From Gemmatimonadota bacterium (GTDB taxonomy: Bacteria; Gemmatimonadota; Gemmatimonadetes; Longimicrobiales; Gaopeijiaceae): a DNA stretch of 32,028 nt. The stretch lies in contig JAPPGZ010000094.1 in NCBI GenBank assembly GCA_028874905.1, forward strand, positions 1-32,028, in the 5' to 3' direction. The notes under the pieces were generated by a model, which saw only the letters and a list, made by a program, of their open reading frames with translations, did no database searches and was not told the origin of the DNA. Below are positions 17,149 to 24,896 of the stretch, one piece after another. Every line of letters starts with the position of its first letter. The first letter of the stretch is position 1. A program made the position numbers and the translations under genes.

Positions 17149-18486
17149 ATGAGCAGGAATGAAAGAAGACAACGACACGCAAAGCGCCGGCTGATCGCGA
17201 CGCTCGCTCTCATCGCGGCACTGCCCGCCTGCGACACCCTTCTCGATGTGCAGGACCCGGACATCATCGAGCCCGACCAGCTCCGGACGCTCCAGGGTGC
17301 CTCGGCGCTGTACAACGGGGCGATCGGCGAGTTCGCGCTGGCGAAAGACGGGGCCGCGGGCGGTCCCGGCTCGGCCCTCGGTCTGGTACAGGCCGTCGGA
17401 TGGTTCAGCGACGAATTCTCATTCGGGGGAACACCGCCGCTGATCCGGGCCATGGACCTGCGGGAGATGGACCCCCAGAACGCTTCATGGGACCAGATGT
17501 ACCAGAACCTGCATGTGGCGCGCGTCTCCGCCGAGGACGCGGCCTCACTGTTGCAAGAGGTCTCGGGCGGCGCCGATCCGCGCATCGGCGAGCTGTACGC
17601 CGTCTCGGCCGCCGTGCACATCCTCATGGGCGAGGCCTACTGCGGGGCGGTGCCCTTCAGCAGAACCGAGCCGGAGATCGAGTACGGCATGCCGCTGAGC
17701 ACCGACCAGATCATGGACCGCGCGATTGAACGGCTGAACATGGCCGATCAGGCTGCGGGCGGCAGCGCGAGAATCGCCAACTTCGCACGCGTCCTGAGAG
17801 GCAGAGCGCTGCTCAACCAGGGCAACTACGCGGCCGCCGCCTCCGCCGTGGCGGCCGTCCCCACGGACTTCCTGTACGAGACCGTCCACTCCACGAACTC
17901 CTCCCGCGAAGAGAACTTCATGTACGTGGACAACTGGGAGCTCGATCGCTACTCGGTGTCGAACGACGAGGGCGGCAACGGCCTCGACTTCGCGACCGCG
18001 GGCGATCCGCGGGTGCCCACCGAGTACGTCGGCGTGTCACGGTTCGATTCGGAGACTCCGATGTATCGCTACCTCAAGCTCACGAGCCGGGCGGCGCCGG
18101 TGGAAACCGCGAGCGGCAACGAGGCACGGATGATCGAGGCCGAGGCGCAGTTGAACGCCGGGGATTTCGCAGGATGGATCGCCACAATCAACGCGGCCCG
18201 CGGTACCGTCGGGATGGATCCGGTGCCCGATCCGGGCACTCAGGATGCACGAGTGGACCTGATGTTCCGCGAACGCGCGTTCTGGCTGTTCAACACGGGT
18301 CACCGTCTGGGCGACCTGAGGCGCCTCGTGCGGCAGTACGGCCGCGCGGCGAGTTCCGTGTACCCATGGGGGCCCTACCACAAGGACAACCTGCAGCGTG
18401 GCATGGACCTGTCTCTGGTGATTCCGGGCAACGAGGCGAACAACCCGAACTACGACCTGGGGGACTGCAGAGACGGCGAAGCCTGA
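17149..18486 (+). CDS. SusD/RagB-family outer-membrane lipoprotein
   Basis: SusD-like proteins form the lid over the SusC barrel and bind the nutrient at the cell surface. The 445-residue product has a basic N terminus, a hydrophobic stretch and a lipobox LPAC with Cys28 as the acylation site. RagB/SusD features follow: a helical TPR-like body and the C-terminal ERAFWLFNTGHRLGDLRRL. In my experience that segment is characteristic of Gemmatimonadota SusD proteins. The ATG at 17149 was preferred over one at 17116 because GAGAGGA precedes it at a usable distance and the signal sequence is then of normal length. The next gene is convergent with only six bases between. Confidence 0.92.
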   Translation: MSRNERRQRHAKRRLIATLALIAALPACDTLLDVQDPDIIEPDQLRTLQGASALYNGAIGEFALAKDGAAGGPGSALGLVQAVGWFSDEFSFGGTPPLIRAMDLREMDPQNASWDQMYQNLHVARVSAEDAASLLQEVSGGADPRIGELYAVSAAVHILMGEAYCGAVPFSRTEPEIEYGMPLSTDQIMDRAIERLNMADQAAGGSARIANFARVLRGRALLNQGNYAAAASAVAAVPTDFLYETVHSTNSSREENFMYVDNWELDRYSVSNDEGGNGLDFATAGDPRVPTEYVGVSRFDSETPMYRYLKLTSRAAPVETASGNEARMIEAEAQLNAGDFAGWIATINAARGTVGMDPVPDPGTQDARVDLMFRERAFWLFNTGHRLGDLRRLVRQYGRAASSVYPWGPYHKDNLQRGMDLSLVIPGNEANNPNYDLGDCRDGEA

Positions 18487-18492
18487 AGGATC

Positions 18493-18930
18493 TCAGACCT
18501 CGGGGTGAGCGAGGCAGTCCGGGCAGTGCCCGAGGAGCTGCACCATAGCGCCGCGGATAGACTCGGCCCACCGCCCATCGATCGACAACGCTGCGGTGAC
18601 CTCCTCCTTCAGGCAGGCCACCCGGCCGCAGTCCTCGCACAGGAAGTGCGGGTGGCGATGGCTGTCTTCGTGGTCTCCCGCGAGCGCGTATCGGTCGATG
18701 CCGTCCGCCCGACTCACCACGGGGGCGAGCCCGGCCTCGCGCAGCTTGACCAGGTTGCGGTAGATCGTCGCCTGATCCCAGTCCGAGTCGCCCAGCAGGT
18801 CGAGCACCTGCGTGAAGGATACCGGACCCTCGGCGGCGGCCAGGATGCGGAGCACCGCAAGGCGCGGCGCGGTCACGCGCAGACCGCGCTCGCGCAGCCT
18901 CCGACGAGCCTCGTTTTTGGTGATTCGCAT
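18493..18930 (-). CDS. zur: Fur-family repressor, probably the zinc sensor Zur
   Basis: This is a 145-residue Fur-family metalloregulator. A winged-helix DNA-binding half has VTAPRLAVLRIL (19-30) and the recognition-helix signature QATIYRNLVKLREAGL (53-68). The dimerisation half has HRHPHFLCEDCG (91-102) and HCPDC (135-139). The two CxxC pairs (98/101 and 136/139) form the structural zinc site, and the His cluster (91, 93, 95) belongs to the sensory site. The zinc assignment is inferred from the divergent COG0523 gene of the YciC/ZagA type, a classic Zur target. Fur, PerR or another metal cannot be excluded. GGAAGG precedes the ATG at 18930. Confidence 0.85.
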   Translation of the reverse strand: MRITKNEARRRLRERGLRVTAPRLAVLRILAAAEGPVSFTQVLDLLGDSDWDQATIYRNLVKLREAGLAPVVSRADGIDRYALAGDHEDSHRHPHFLCEDCGRVACLKEEVTAALSIDGRWAESIRGAMVQLLGHCPDCLAHPEV

Positions 18931-18975
18931 GGGCCTTCCCCCGCGCGGCAGAGCTGAAGTTCGAAAACGCTAGGG

Positions 18976-19033
18976 ACAAGCCCTTGCACATGCAAGTCGC
19001 TTGTGTATTTTCCTGCCCTCGCAAGCCGCTTGC
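18976..19033. promoter_or_regulatory. cluster of palindromes, probable metal-repressor operators
   Basis: Between the divergent regulator and GTPase genes lie three related dyads. CTTGCA-CA-TGCAAG is perfect at 18983-18996. CAAG-TCG-CTTG (18993-19003) overlaps it. GCAAGC-C-GCTTGC is perfect at 19021-19033. Outer ACAAG (18976-18980) and GCTTGT (18999-19004) extend the first. A possible GTPase promoter, TTGCAC (18984-18989) with TATTTT (19006-19011) and a 16-base spacer, is embedded in them, so binding there would block transcription. The sequence does not match the well-known proteobacterial or actinobacterial Zur boxes that I remember. Confidence 0.6.
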
Positions 19034-19074
19034 AGGAGCACCCCGCAGTGAGAAGTGCCGGAAAAGGAAGTTCG

Positions 19075-20307
19075 ATGAGCAGCGATCCAGGCGCCGTACC
19101 TCGTGACGAGCGCCTTCCCGTCACGGTGTTGTCCGGCTTCCTCGGAGCCGGGAAGACCACCCTCCTGAACGAGGTTCTGAACAATCGGGAGGGACGCCGG
19201 GTCGCGGTCATCGTGAACGACATGAGCGAGGTCAACATCGACGCGGCCCTCGTGGAGCGCGGGGGTGCCCAGCTCTCGCGCACCGAAGAGACGCTTATCG
19301 AGATGACGAACGGCTGCATCTGCTGCACGCTACGGGAGGACCTGCTCGCCGAAGTCTCCCGGTTGGCTCGGGAGGGGCGTTTCGATTACCTGCTGATCGA
19401 GTCCACGGGGATTTCGGAACCCATCCCGGTCGCCCAGACCTTTACTTTCGAGGACGAGTACGGTGTGAGCCTCGGCGACATCTCTCGTCTCGACACGATG
19501 GTCACCGTCGTAGACGCCGCGAGTTTCCTGAAGGACTACAACGCCGCCGAGGCGCTGCAGGACCGCGGCGAGTCGCTGGGCGAAGAGGACGAGCGGACGG
19601 TCACAGACCTGCTGATCGATCAGGTCGAATTCGCCGACGTCATCGCGCTCAACAAGCTCGATCTCGTCACCGAGGACCATGCGCGTGAGGTCGAGGCCAT
19701 CCTGCGCACGCTCAACCCCGGCGCGGAGATTCACCCGGCGACACATGGGCGGGTGCCCCTCGAGCGCGTGCTCGACACGGGCTTGTTCGACTACGGGAAG
19801 GCGGAAAGCTCCGCCGGATGGATCCGCGAGCTCGATGGGGACCACACGCCCGAGACGGAGGAGTACGGGATATCGAGCTTCACCTATCGGACTTCGGCAC
19901 CGTTCGACGCGCAGAAGCTGTGGGCGTTCCTGAACGACGACGAGAACTGGCGTGGCGTGCTCCGGTCGAAGGGCTTCTTCTGGGTCGCCGCCGATCACAG
20001 GGTCGCATACGAGTGGACGCAGGCAGGGGGTGTGAGCTCCGTCAACGCCATGGGCATGTGGTGGGCCGCGATGCCGAGGGAGTACTGGGAGCACCCGGAC
20101 GGAGAGCGACCGGATCAGCAGGCGCGTTGGCACCCTCGGTACGGGGATCGTCACCAGGCACTCGTCTTCATCGGTCAGCGGATGGACGAGGCCGCAGTAC
20201 GCGCGCGACTCGACGCATGCCTGCTCGACGATGCTCCTGCCGCCGCCGACAGCCGCCTCTGGGCGGGACGTCCGAACCCCTTCCCCGAGATCCGGATGGT
20301 CGAGTAG
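19075..20307 (+). CDS. COG0523 G3E-family GTPase, zinc metallochaperone (YciC/ZagA-like)
   Basis: This is a 410-residue CobW-type GTPase. It has Walker A GFLGAGKT (21-28), the metal-binding CxCC motif in [10 protein letters not shown] (Cys81, Cys83, Cys84), a switch region ESTG (109-112) and the base-recognition motif NKLD (193-196). The CobW C-terminal domain spans roughly 257-400. The segment [13 protein letters not shown] (46-58) is a hallmark of the zinc-starvation YciC/ZagA branch, in which GTP-dependent zinc delivery keeps key enzymes active under deficiency. The start at 19075 follows AAGGAAG at good spacing, and an upstream GTG at 19003 lies in the operators. It leads a likely three-gene operon. 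Confidence 0.92.
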   Translation: MSSDPGAVPRDERLPVTVLSGFLGAGKTTLLNEVLNNREGRRVAVIVNDMSEVNIDAALVERGGAQLSRTEETLIEMTNGCICCTLREDLLAEVSRLAREGRFDYLLIESTGISEPIPVAQTFTFEDEYGVSLGDISRLDTMVTVVDAASFLKDYNAAEALQDRGESLGEEDERTVTDLLIDQVEFADVIALNKLDLVTEDHAREVEAILRTLNPGAEIHPATHGRVPLERVLDTGLFDYGKAESSAGWIRELDGDHTPETEEYGISSFTYRTSAPFDAQKLWAFLNDDENWRGVLRSKGFFWVAADHRVAYEWTQAGGVSSVNAMGMWWAAMPREYWEHPDGERPDQQARWHPRYGDRHQALVFIGQRMDEAAVRARLDACLLDDAPAAADSRLWAGRPNPFPEIRMVE

Positions 20308-20315
20308 GTGGCCCG

Positions 20316-21443
20316 ATGAACACTCCGGCTCGGGACGACCTGTTTGATGTGGTCATCGTCGGCGCGGGGGCCGCCGGTGTGGGCGTCTCGGTCGCACTCG
20401 GGCACGCAGGGATCGAGAACTTCGTCGTGCTCGAACGCCACTCGGTGGGCGCCTCGTTTGCGCGGTGGCCGGCCGAGACCCGTTTCATCACACCTTCGTT
20501 CCCGACGAATTCGGTCGGTATGCTCGACCTGAATTCTGTCGTGATCGGGACCTCGGCCGCCGTGACGCTGGGGGTCGAGCACCCCACGGGGCGCGAGTAT
20601 GCGGCCTTCCTCAGGGCGATCGCCAAGCACTTCGAGTTGCCGATCCAGGAGGGCGTCGACGTCCTTTGGATCTACCGGAGCGGCGATGAGTTCGTGGTCG
20701 AAACGACAGCGGGGCATGTGCGGGCCCGGCACGTCATTTGGGCTGCAGGCGACTTCCAGTACCCGCGCTTGAACGACTTCGAGGGCAGCGAGCTGTGCCT
20801 GCACACGGCTCTGCTCACGAGCTACGCCGAGCTGGATGGGGACGACTTCATCGTCGTCGGCGGCTACGAAAGCGGCGTCGACGTCGCCAGTCACCTGGCC
20901 GAGCGAGTTAGGCGGGTGCGCCTCTTCGACCGGGGGCGGCCGTGGGCGTCCGAGAGCTCCGATCCCAGCGTCGCGCTTTCCACCTTCTCGCTCGAGCGGA
21001 CGCGACGCCCCTCGTACGCGGAGCACGTGGAGCTCTTTCCCGACACTACGGTCACCGCTGTGGCTACCGCCTACGCCGGATTCGAGGTCGCCACGGACGA
21101 CGGGCTGGTCTTTCACACGCCCGTGCCGCCCCTCCTCGCGGGTGGGTTTGCGGGAAGCCATCCGCTCGTAATGGACCACTTCGAGTCACGAGAAGACGGA
21201 TTCCCGCTCCTCAACAAGCACGACGAATCGACGACCGTCCCCGGGATCTACCTGTGCGGGGCGTCCGTGCGGCACGACAAGCACATTTTCTGCTTCATAT
21301 ACAAGTACCGGCAACGGTTCGCGGTCGTCGCCAAGGCGATCGCGACCTCGCTGGGTCTGCCCGCCGAGGGGCTTGAGATGTACAGGATGTGGGGCATGTA
21401 CCTCGACGACCTTTCCTGTTGCGGACAGGAGTGCGTATGCTGA
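20316..21443 (+). CDS. FAD/NAD(P)-dependent flavoprotein with cysteine-rich C-terminal tail
   Basis: This 375-residue two-dinucleotide-binding-domain flavoprotein resembles YpdA/CzcO-like reductases. The FAD Rossmann motif GAGAAG (16-21) sits in DVVIVGAGAAGVG. AAGDFQYP (143-150) corresponds to the conserved ATG-D region. A second nucleotide site GGYESGVD (182-189) suits NAD(P)H. I see no CxxC redox pair of the thioredoxin-reductase type. The C terminus, however, is LSCCGQECVC with four cysteines (368, 369, 373, 375) that could bind metal or act in thiol chemistry. The start is eight bases after the GTPase stop, and its 3' end overlaps the next gene by seven bases, so a link to metal homeostasis is likely. 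The substrate is unknown. Confidence 0.82.
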   Translation: MNTPARDDLFDVVIVGAGAAGVGVSVALGHAGIENFVVLERHSVGASFARWPAETRFITPSFPTNSVGMLDLNSVVIGTSAAVTLGVEHPTGREYAAFLRAIAKHFELPIQEGVDVLWIYRSGDEFVVETTAGHVRARHVIWAAGDFQYPRLNDFEGSELCLHTALLTSYAELDGDDFIVVGGYESGVDVASHLAERVRRVRLFDRGRPWASESSDPSVALSTFSLERTRRPSYAEHVELFPDTTVTAVATAYAGFEVATDDGLVFHTPVPPLLAGGFAGSHPLVMDHFESREDGFPLLNKHDESTTVPGIYLCGASVRHDKHIFCFIYKYRQRFAVVAKAIATSLGLPAEGLEMYRMWGMYLDDLSCCGQECVC

Positions 21444-21664
21444 TCGACCGTGCCGACGCCCCGGCGTCCGTGGCTCCGAAGCCAAGGCGAATGAAGCGGG
21501 CGTTGCGTGTCGAGCGGGTAGGCCAAACGGCCGCCAGCCTATGCTGGATCGCCAGCGCGCTCGTGTCCGGGATCAGCTCAACCGGCGACTGGCTGCAGCT
21601 TTGTGCCGCGTCCGCCTGGCTACTCGCAAACGCCGCCGCGATCGCGACGGCCGCGGCCGACTGA
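21437..21664 (+). CDS. small two-helix membrane protein, third gene of the metal operon
   Basis: The 75-residue product has a basic cytoplasm-like N terminus with KPRRMKRALRVERVG (15-29), then two hydrophobic helices (about 31-47 and 52-72). Each helix carries one cysteine (Cys36, Cys56). I know no family for it. Support for a real gene is an AGGAG five to six bases before the ATG at 21437, which overlaps the flavoprotein stop by seven bases, and the membrane-like composition. It could anchor the flavoprotein or GTPase at the membrane. That is speculation from gene order alone. Confidence 0.65.
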   Translation: MLIDRADAPASVAPKPRRMKRALRVERVGQTAASLCWIASALVSGISSTGDWLQLCAASAWLLANAAAIATAAAD

Positions 21665-21704
21665 GTCGTCCCCCCTGGCTCGATAGACCCCTGATTGACT
21701 GTGC

Positions 21705-21761
21705 GTGACTTCTTGCCTTGATTCCGGATTCAGGTGCTCTGCCGGGTGGCAAGGCGCCTTG
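21705..21761 (+). repeat. partial intergenic repeat, copy C
   Basis: The stretch matches the left half of copy A (215-270): GTGA, a GATTC block, TTCAG followed by TGCTCTG, and GGCAAGGCGC at the end. Similarity stops there, and the hairpin and right half of copies A and B are missing. The end is a perfect 12-bp palindrome, CAAGGCGCCTTG (21750-21761), just before the next gene. Confidence 0.5.
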
Positions 21762-21779
21762 ATCGGGAGCAAGACCGAC

Positions 21780-22517
21780 ATGTCCATCCAGAGAGTCGCG
21801 GGGGTCTCGGGCCTCCTTGCAGTGCTGTGCAACGTGCTCGGCGTGTCCGTGCTCATCGGCAGCGCGGTGTCCGCGGGCATCGACGTGTCGCTGATCGCCG
21901 GTGAACCGACCGCCGAGGCCTACCGAGCGGTCAATGCCATCCAGCCCGGTCCGTATGCCGCGGTCTGGCTCGGCGTCGCAAGCTGGCTCTTCACCGTGCT
22001 GCTGCCCTTGGGCCTCTATGCGGCGCTGAGGCCCGCCCGCGCCTCGCTGGTGGCGGCCGTCGCGATGTTCTATGCGAGCCTGGTCGCCCTCGTCCCGCAC
22101 TTCGGCCTCGACGCGGTCGGGTGGACGGCCCTGCCCGAACGAAGCGCGGCATCAGGTGGCGCGGCACAGGAGTCGTTCATCGGCATCCAACTCGTGATGC
22201 GGGACGCCAGCGTCCTCTTCGAGAGGATCGCCGGACTCGCCCGCGGCGCCTCCATGCTCTGCTTCGCGCTGGTCTTTGCGAGCGTTTTCGGATGGCGAAA
22301 GCCGATCACCTGGATGGCCGCCGTCGGGGCCCTGGAACTGCTGTTCAGGATCCCGATGATCGTCTTCGACTGGGAACTCGCCGTGTGGGTCGACGCGTCC
22401 TACGTGATCTGGATGATCGCCATGGGACTGTGGCTGGCGTTCTCGGCGGACGCGCGGTCCGTCGACTCCAACGCCGGGCCCGTGCCCGCTACCGTAGGAA
22501 CACGTCCTTCGGGATGA
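21780..22517 (+). CDS. multi-pass membrane protein of unknown function
   Basis: The 245-residue protein has about six hydrophobic helices (near 9-33, 60-82, 88-108, 151-170, 174-195 and 203-222), separated by short loops. The longest loops lie between helices 1-2 and 3-4. I recognise no transporter or enzyme motif, and no conserved charged residues in the helices stand out. The ATG at 21780 follows GGGAG at a somewhat long distance. An in-frame opening further upstream would run through repeat copy C and is less likely. The 3' end overlaps the convergent acetamidase-family gene by 29 bases. Confidence 0.7.
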   Translation: MSIQRVAGVSGLLAVLCNVLGVSVLIGSAVSAGIDVSLIAGEPTAEAYRAVNAIQPGPYAAVWLGVASWLFTVLLPLGLYAALRPARASLVAAVAMFYASLVALVPHFGLDAVGWTALPERSAASGGAAQESFIGIQLVMRDASVLFERIAGLARGASMLCFALVFASVFGWRKPITWMAAVGALELLFRIPMIVFDWELAVWVDASYVIWMIAMGLWLAFSADARSVDSNAGPVPATVGTRPSG

Positions 22518-23709
22518 ACCCCGACACCACCTGAGTCAGGTCCACGACTTCGCTTATCCGGAAGTCCACAGCGATGCTCGCCAGCGACAGGGCCTTGGCC
22601 GGGGTGAGCCCCTTCTCCTCCACGAGGAAGTCCACGACCTCCCGGACGGCGTGGCGGGCCGCGCGGTCGAGGTCCAGGTCGATCCCCATCAGGATGTAGT
22701 GGTTCCCATTCTCGGCTCTGGGGCCCGTGATGCTGCGGTCCTTGTGCACCGTGAGCCGGAACGTACCGGTCAGAGACTGTTCGATGGCCGTCCCGCTGAC
22801 TTCACCGTCGCCCTGAGCCCCATGCCCATCTCCGACATAGAACAGGGCTCCGGGCTGGAACACGGGCAGATATACCGTCGTGCCAGCCTTCAGGTCCTTG
22901 ACGTCGAGGTTGCCGCCGAAGGGGCCGGGGGGCCGCGAACCCTGAACGCCGGGGACCGTCACGCCGGGCTGGCCCACGACCGGGTCGGGCGCAACCGCCA
23001 AAATGCCCATGAACGGAGCGAGCGGGACCTGAATGTCGTCGGAGAAGAAGGCCACTTCCCTGCCGTCGACGTCACCGGTGCGGATCACGTGGCGGGTGCC
23101 CGGCGGAATGTCCAGCGCCGGATCGCCCTCCGCAAAGCCGGGATATGACGTCGAGAACACGCCGCCCCGCGCACTCGTGCTGTTGACGCCCCAGGGAACC
23201 CGCGTCTCGATCGACAGGATCTCGATCTCCAGCACATCGCCCGGCTCGGCACCCTCCACATGGATCGGGCCCGTGATGACGTGGCCGCTCCGCCCCTCGC
23301 GAGGCCGACCCTCGCGCGTGGCCCAGAAGTCCAGCACGTCCTGAAGGATCTCGTCGCGTGGGATGCCCAGGCCGGTCAGGTATGCTACCGGTTCCTCGTT
23401 CTGGCCCGCGCCCACGTGAGTCAGTGTATTGACGCGGACGGTCTCGCCGGACTGCATGCGCAGCACGGGCTCCTTGTCGATCGGGAACCAACCCCAGTTC
23501 AGGTTCTCCGGCGTCGAGGGGACGAGGTGGTCGGCTGCGGGGGGCTGGCTGGGGGCCCTGTCGGCGGCCGTGTTGTCGTTCGGTGTTTCGGCGCCGGGGA
23601 CTGCGCAGGCCGCTAGCGCAACAACAAGAACGAGATGCAAGTAGTGTCGACCGGCCGCGACGGTTGCGATGATGATTCTCGTTTTCGAGGTACCCTTGCT
23701 CGTCTTCAA
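22489..23709 (-). CDS. acetamidase/formamidase-family lipoprotein
   Basis: This is a 406-residue FmdA/AmdA-family protein. Members hydrolyse short amides to ammonia and a carboxylate. Family segments are GHVITGPIHVEGAEPGDVLE, the Gly-rich GPFGGNLDVKDLKAGTTVYLPVF and DGHGAQGDGEVSGTAIE, whose His and Asp residues belong to the metal-dependent active site. Unlike the cytoplasmic relatives, it has a hydrophobic N terminus and lipobox LAAC, so it is probably exported and lipid-anchored. The start is a TTG at 23709 with GGGGGAG seven bases away. No ATG in frame would leave a signal sequence. It lies 48 bases after the propeller gene, likely in one operon. The true substrate is unknown. Confidence 0.88.
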   Translation of the reverse strand: MKTSKGTSKTRIIIATVAAGRHYLHLVLVVALAACAVPGAETPNDNTAADRAPSQPPAADHLVPSTPENLNWGWFPIDKEPVLRMQSGETVRVNTLTHVGAGQNEEPVAYLTGLGIPRDEILQDVLDFWATREGRPREGRSGHVITGPIHVEGAEPGDVLEIEILSIETRVPWGVNSTSARGGVFSTSYPGFAEGDPALDIPPGTRHVIRTGDVDGREVAFFSDDIQVPLAPFMGILAVAPDPVVGQPGVTVPGVQGSRPPGPFGGNLDVKDLKAGTTVYLPVFQPGALFYVGDGHGAQGDGEVSGTAIEQSLTGTFRLTVHKDRSITGPRAENGNHYILMGIDLDLDRAARHAVREVVDFLVEEKGLTPAKALSLASIAVDFRISEVVDLTQVVSGFIPKDVFLR

Positions 23710-23730
23710 TTGAAGTCTCCCCCTTGGGGG
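23704..23730 (-). promoter_or_regulatory. palindrome and SD-masking hairpin at the acetamidase start
   Basis: The TTG start lies in a perfect 12-bp palindrome, CTTCAATTGAAG (23704-23715). Just before it on the minus strand, CCCCC-AA-GGGGG (23730-23719) lets the ribosome binding site GGGGGAG pair with an upstream C run. Whether this modulates translation is not shown. Confidence 0.4.
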
Positions 23731-23757
23731 TCTTGAATGGCGCGGATGCAGGTTGCC

Positions 23758-24811
23758 CTACTCGCTGACCCTCCTGAGCGGCGGCAGCACCGCCCGCCCC
23801 ACCGTGTTCACGTCGGTGCCGAACCAGATCGTGCTGGTCTTCGGATCGAAGTACATGTGGCGGATGGTGCCTCCTCCGCTCGCCACGTCCACCTCGCTGA
23901 TGTACTCCTCGCGGCGGGTGTCGAAGCCCACGAACCTGTTCGGCCGCACCCCGGTTTCGACGAACCACACGCGGTCGTGTTCGTCGATGGCGACCCCGTA
24001 CGGGCGCGCACCCTCGCCGCTCGGATTGGCCCACTCGGTGACCTCGGCAGTCTCCGGGTCGACGCGGCCCAGGTACCCGCGAGCGTAGTCCACGTACCAG
24101 ACGACGTCGCGCGAGTCGATAACCAGCCGCCGGGGCCGGGCACCCTCCGGCAGCTCGTAGTACGTGGGCCTCGAAGGTCTCCGGATCGACCATGACCAGC
24201 TGGTTCGTGCCGAACAGTGTCGCCCAGGGCCGGTCACGGGAGTCCATCTTGAGGCCGTAGGGCCGGGTCGACCCGCCCCGCGCGCCCGGGTTGTCCGGCA
24301 TCTCGACCAGCCGTACGTCGCCCGTCTCCCGCCAGAACTTGCCGACGAAGTTGCCGCCCTGGACCGTGAACCAGAGGTCGCCTGCGGCGTCGAACGCGAA
24401 CGTGTGCGGGTCGCGGGCGCGTTCGTCGGGCATCGGGAAGATCTCGATGTCACCGGTCGCGGGATCGATGCGGCCGATGTTCCCCACCCGGTTTCCGGTG
24501 TACCAGACCATCCCGTCCGTGCCCACCACGACCGTGTGCGGGCCAGCCCCGTCGGGAAGGTCGTACTTCCTGAATTCACCGGTCACGGGGTCGAGGACGG
24601 CGGCATAGTGGGAGCGCTGTCCAACGAACCAGACCCGTCCGTCCGGCGCCACGTAGGGATCGCGCGGCCGGCTCTCCTCCCACGGGACCTGCCACTCCTC
24701 CAAAGTCGGATCGATGCCCTGGGCGCCCTCGGACTCCTGAGCGAGTCCGGACGCTGGAGCCGCCACAAACGGGGCCAACGCCACCAACATCGCAAAACGC
24801 AAGGATTTCAT
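23758..24811 (-). pseudogene. Vgb-like beta-propeller protein interrupted by a frameshift
   Basis: Two frames together encode one exported propeller protein of about 350 residues related to virginiamycin B lyase (streptogramin lyase). The start ATG at 24811 follows AAGGA and begins a signal peptide (to about SGLAQ). Repeats such as DPYVAPDGRVWFVG, GPHTVVVGTDGMVWYTGN and PHTFAFDAAGDLWFT follow. The frame is lost around 24166-24168 in a GGG run, after MVDPETFEA. The second frame continues with TYYELPEGARPRRLVIDSRDVVWYV to a stop at 23758. One extra base (or two missing) would explain it, by mutation or sequencing error. Vgb relatives are often not antibiotic lyases, so I would not claim streptogramin resistance. 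Transcription probably continues into the acetamidase gene. Confidence 0.8.
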
Positions 24812-24896
24812 CACGCGATCCTTCCCACCGGGATCGACTTCGGGCGCCAATGGCTGAATCGAAGTCCCGAACACGCGTCCGGCAAGGTGGAGATTC

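Noticed and set aside
14674..17178. An 834-codon minus-strand open frame opposite the SusC gene
   Set aside because: It is an antisense shadow. The plus-strand product has signal peptide, plug and barrel, and this one has no recognisable domain or ribosome site.
23072..24150. Open continuation of the propeller frame past the frameshift, reaching under the acetamidase gene
   Set aside because: After 24166 this frame gives low-complexity Arg/Gly-rich sequence while the neighbouring frame resumes clear propeller repeats, so the continuation is chance.
23758..24811. Streptogramin resistance by a Vgb lyase
   Set aside because: The propeller fold is shared by many unrelated exported proteins. The gene is frameshifted here, is next to an amidase, and nothing else in the window suggests antibiotic resistance.
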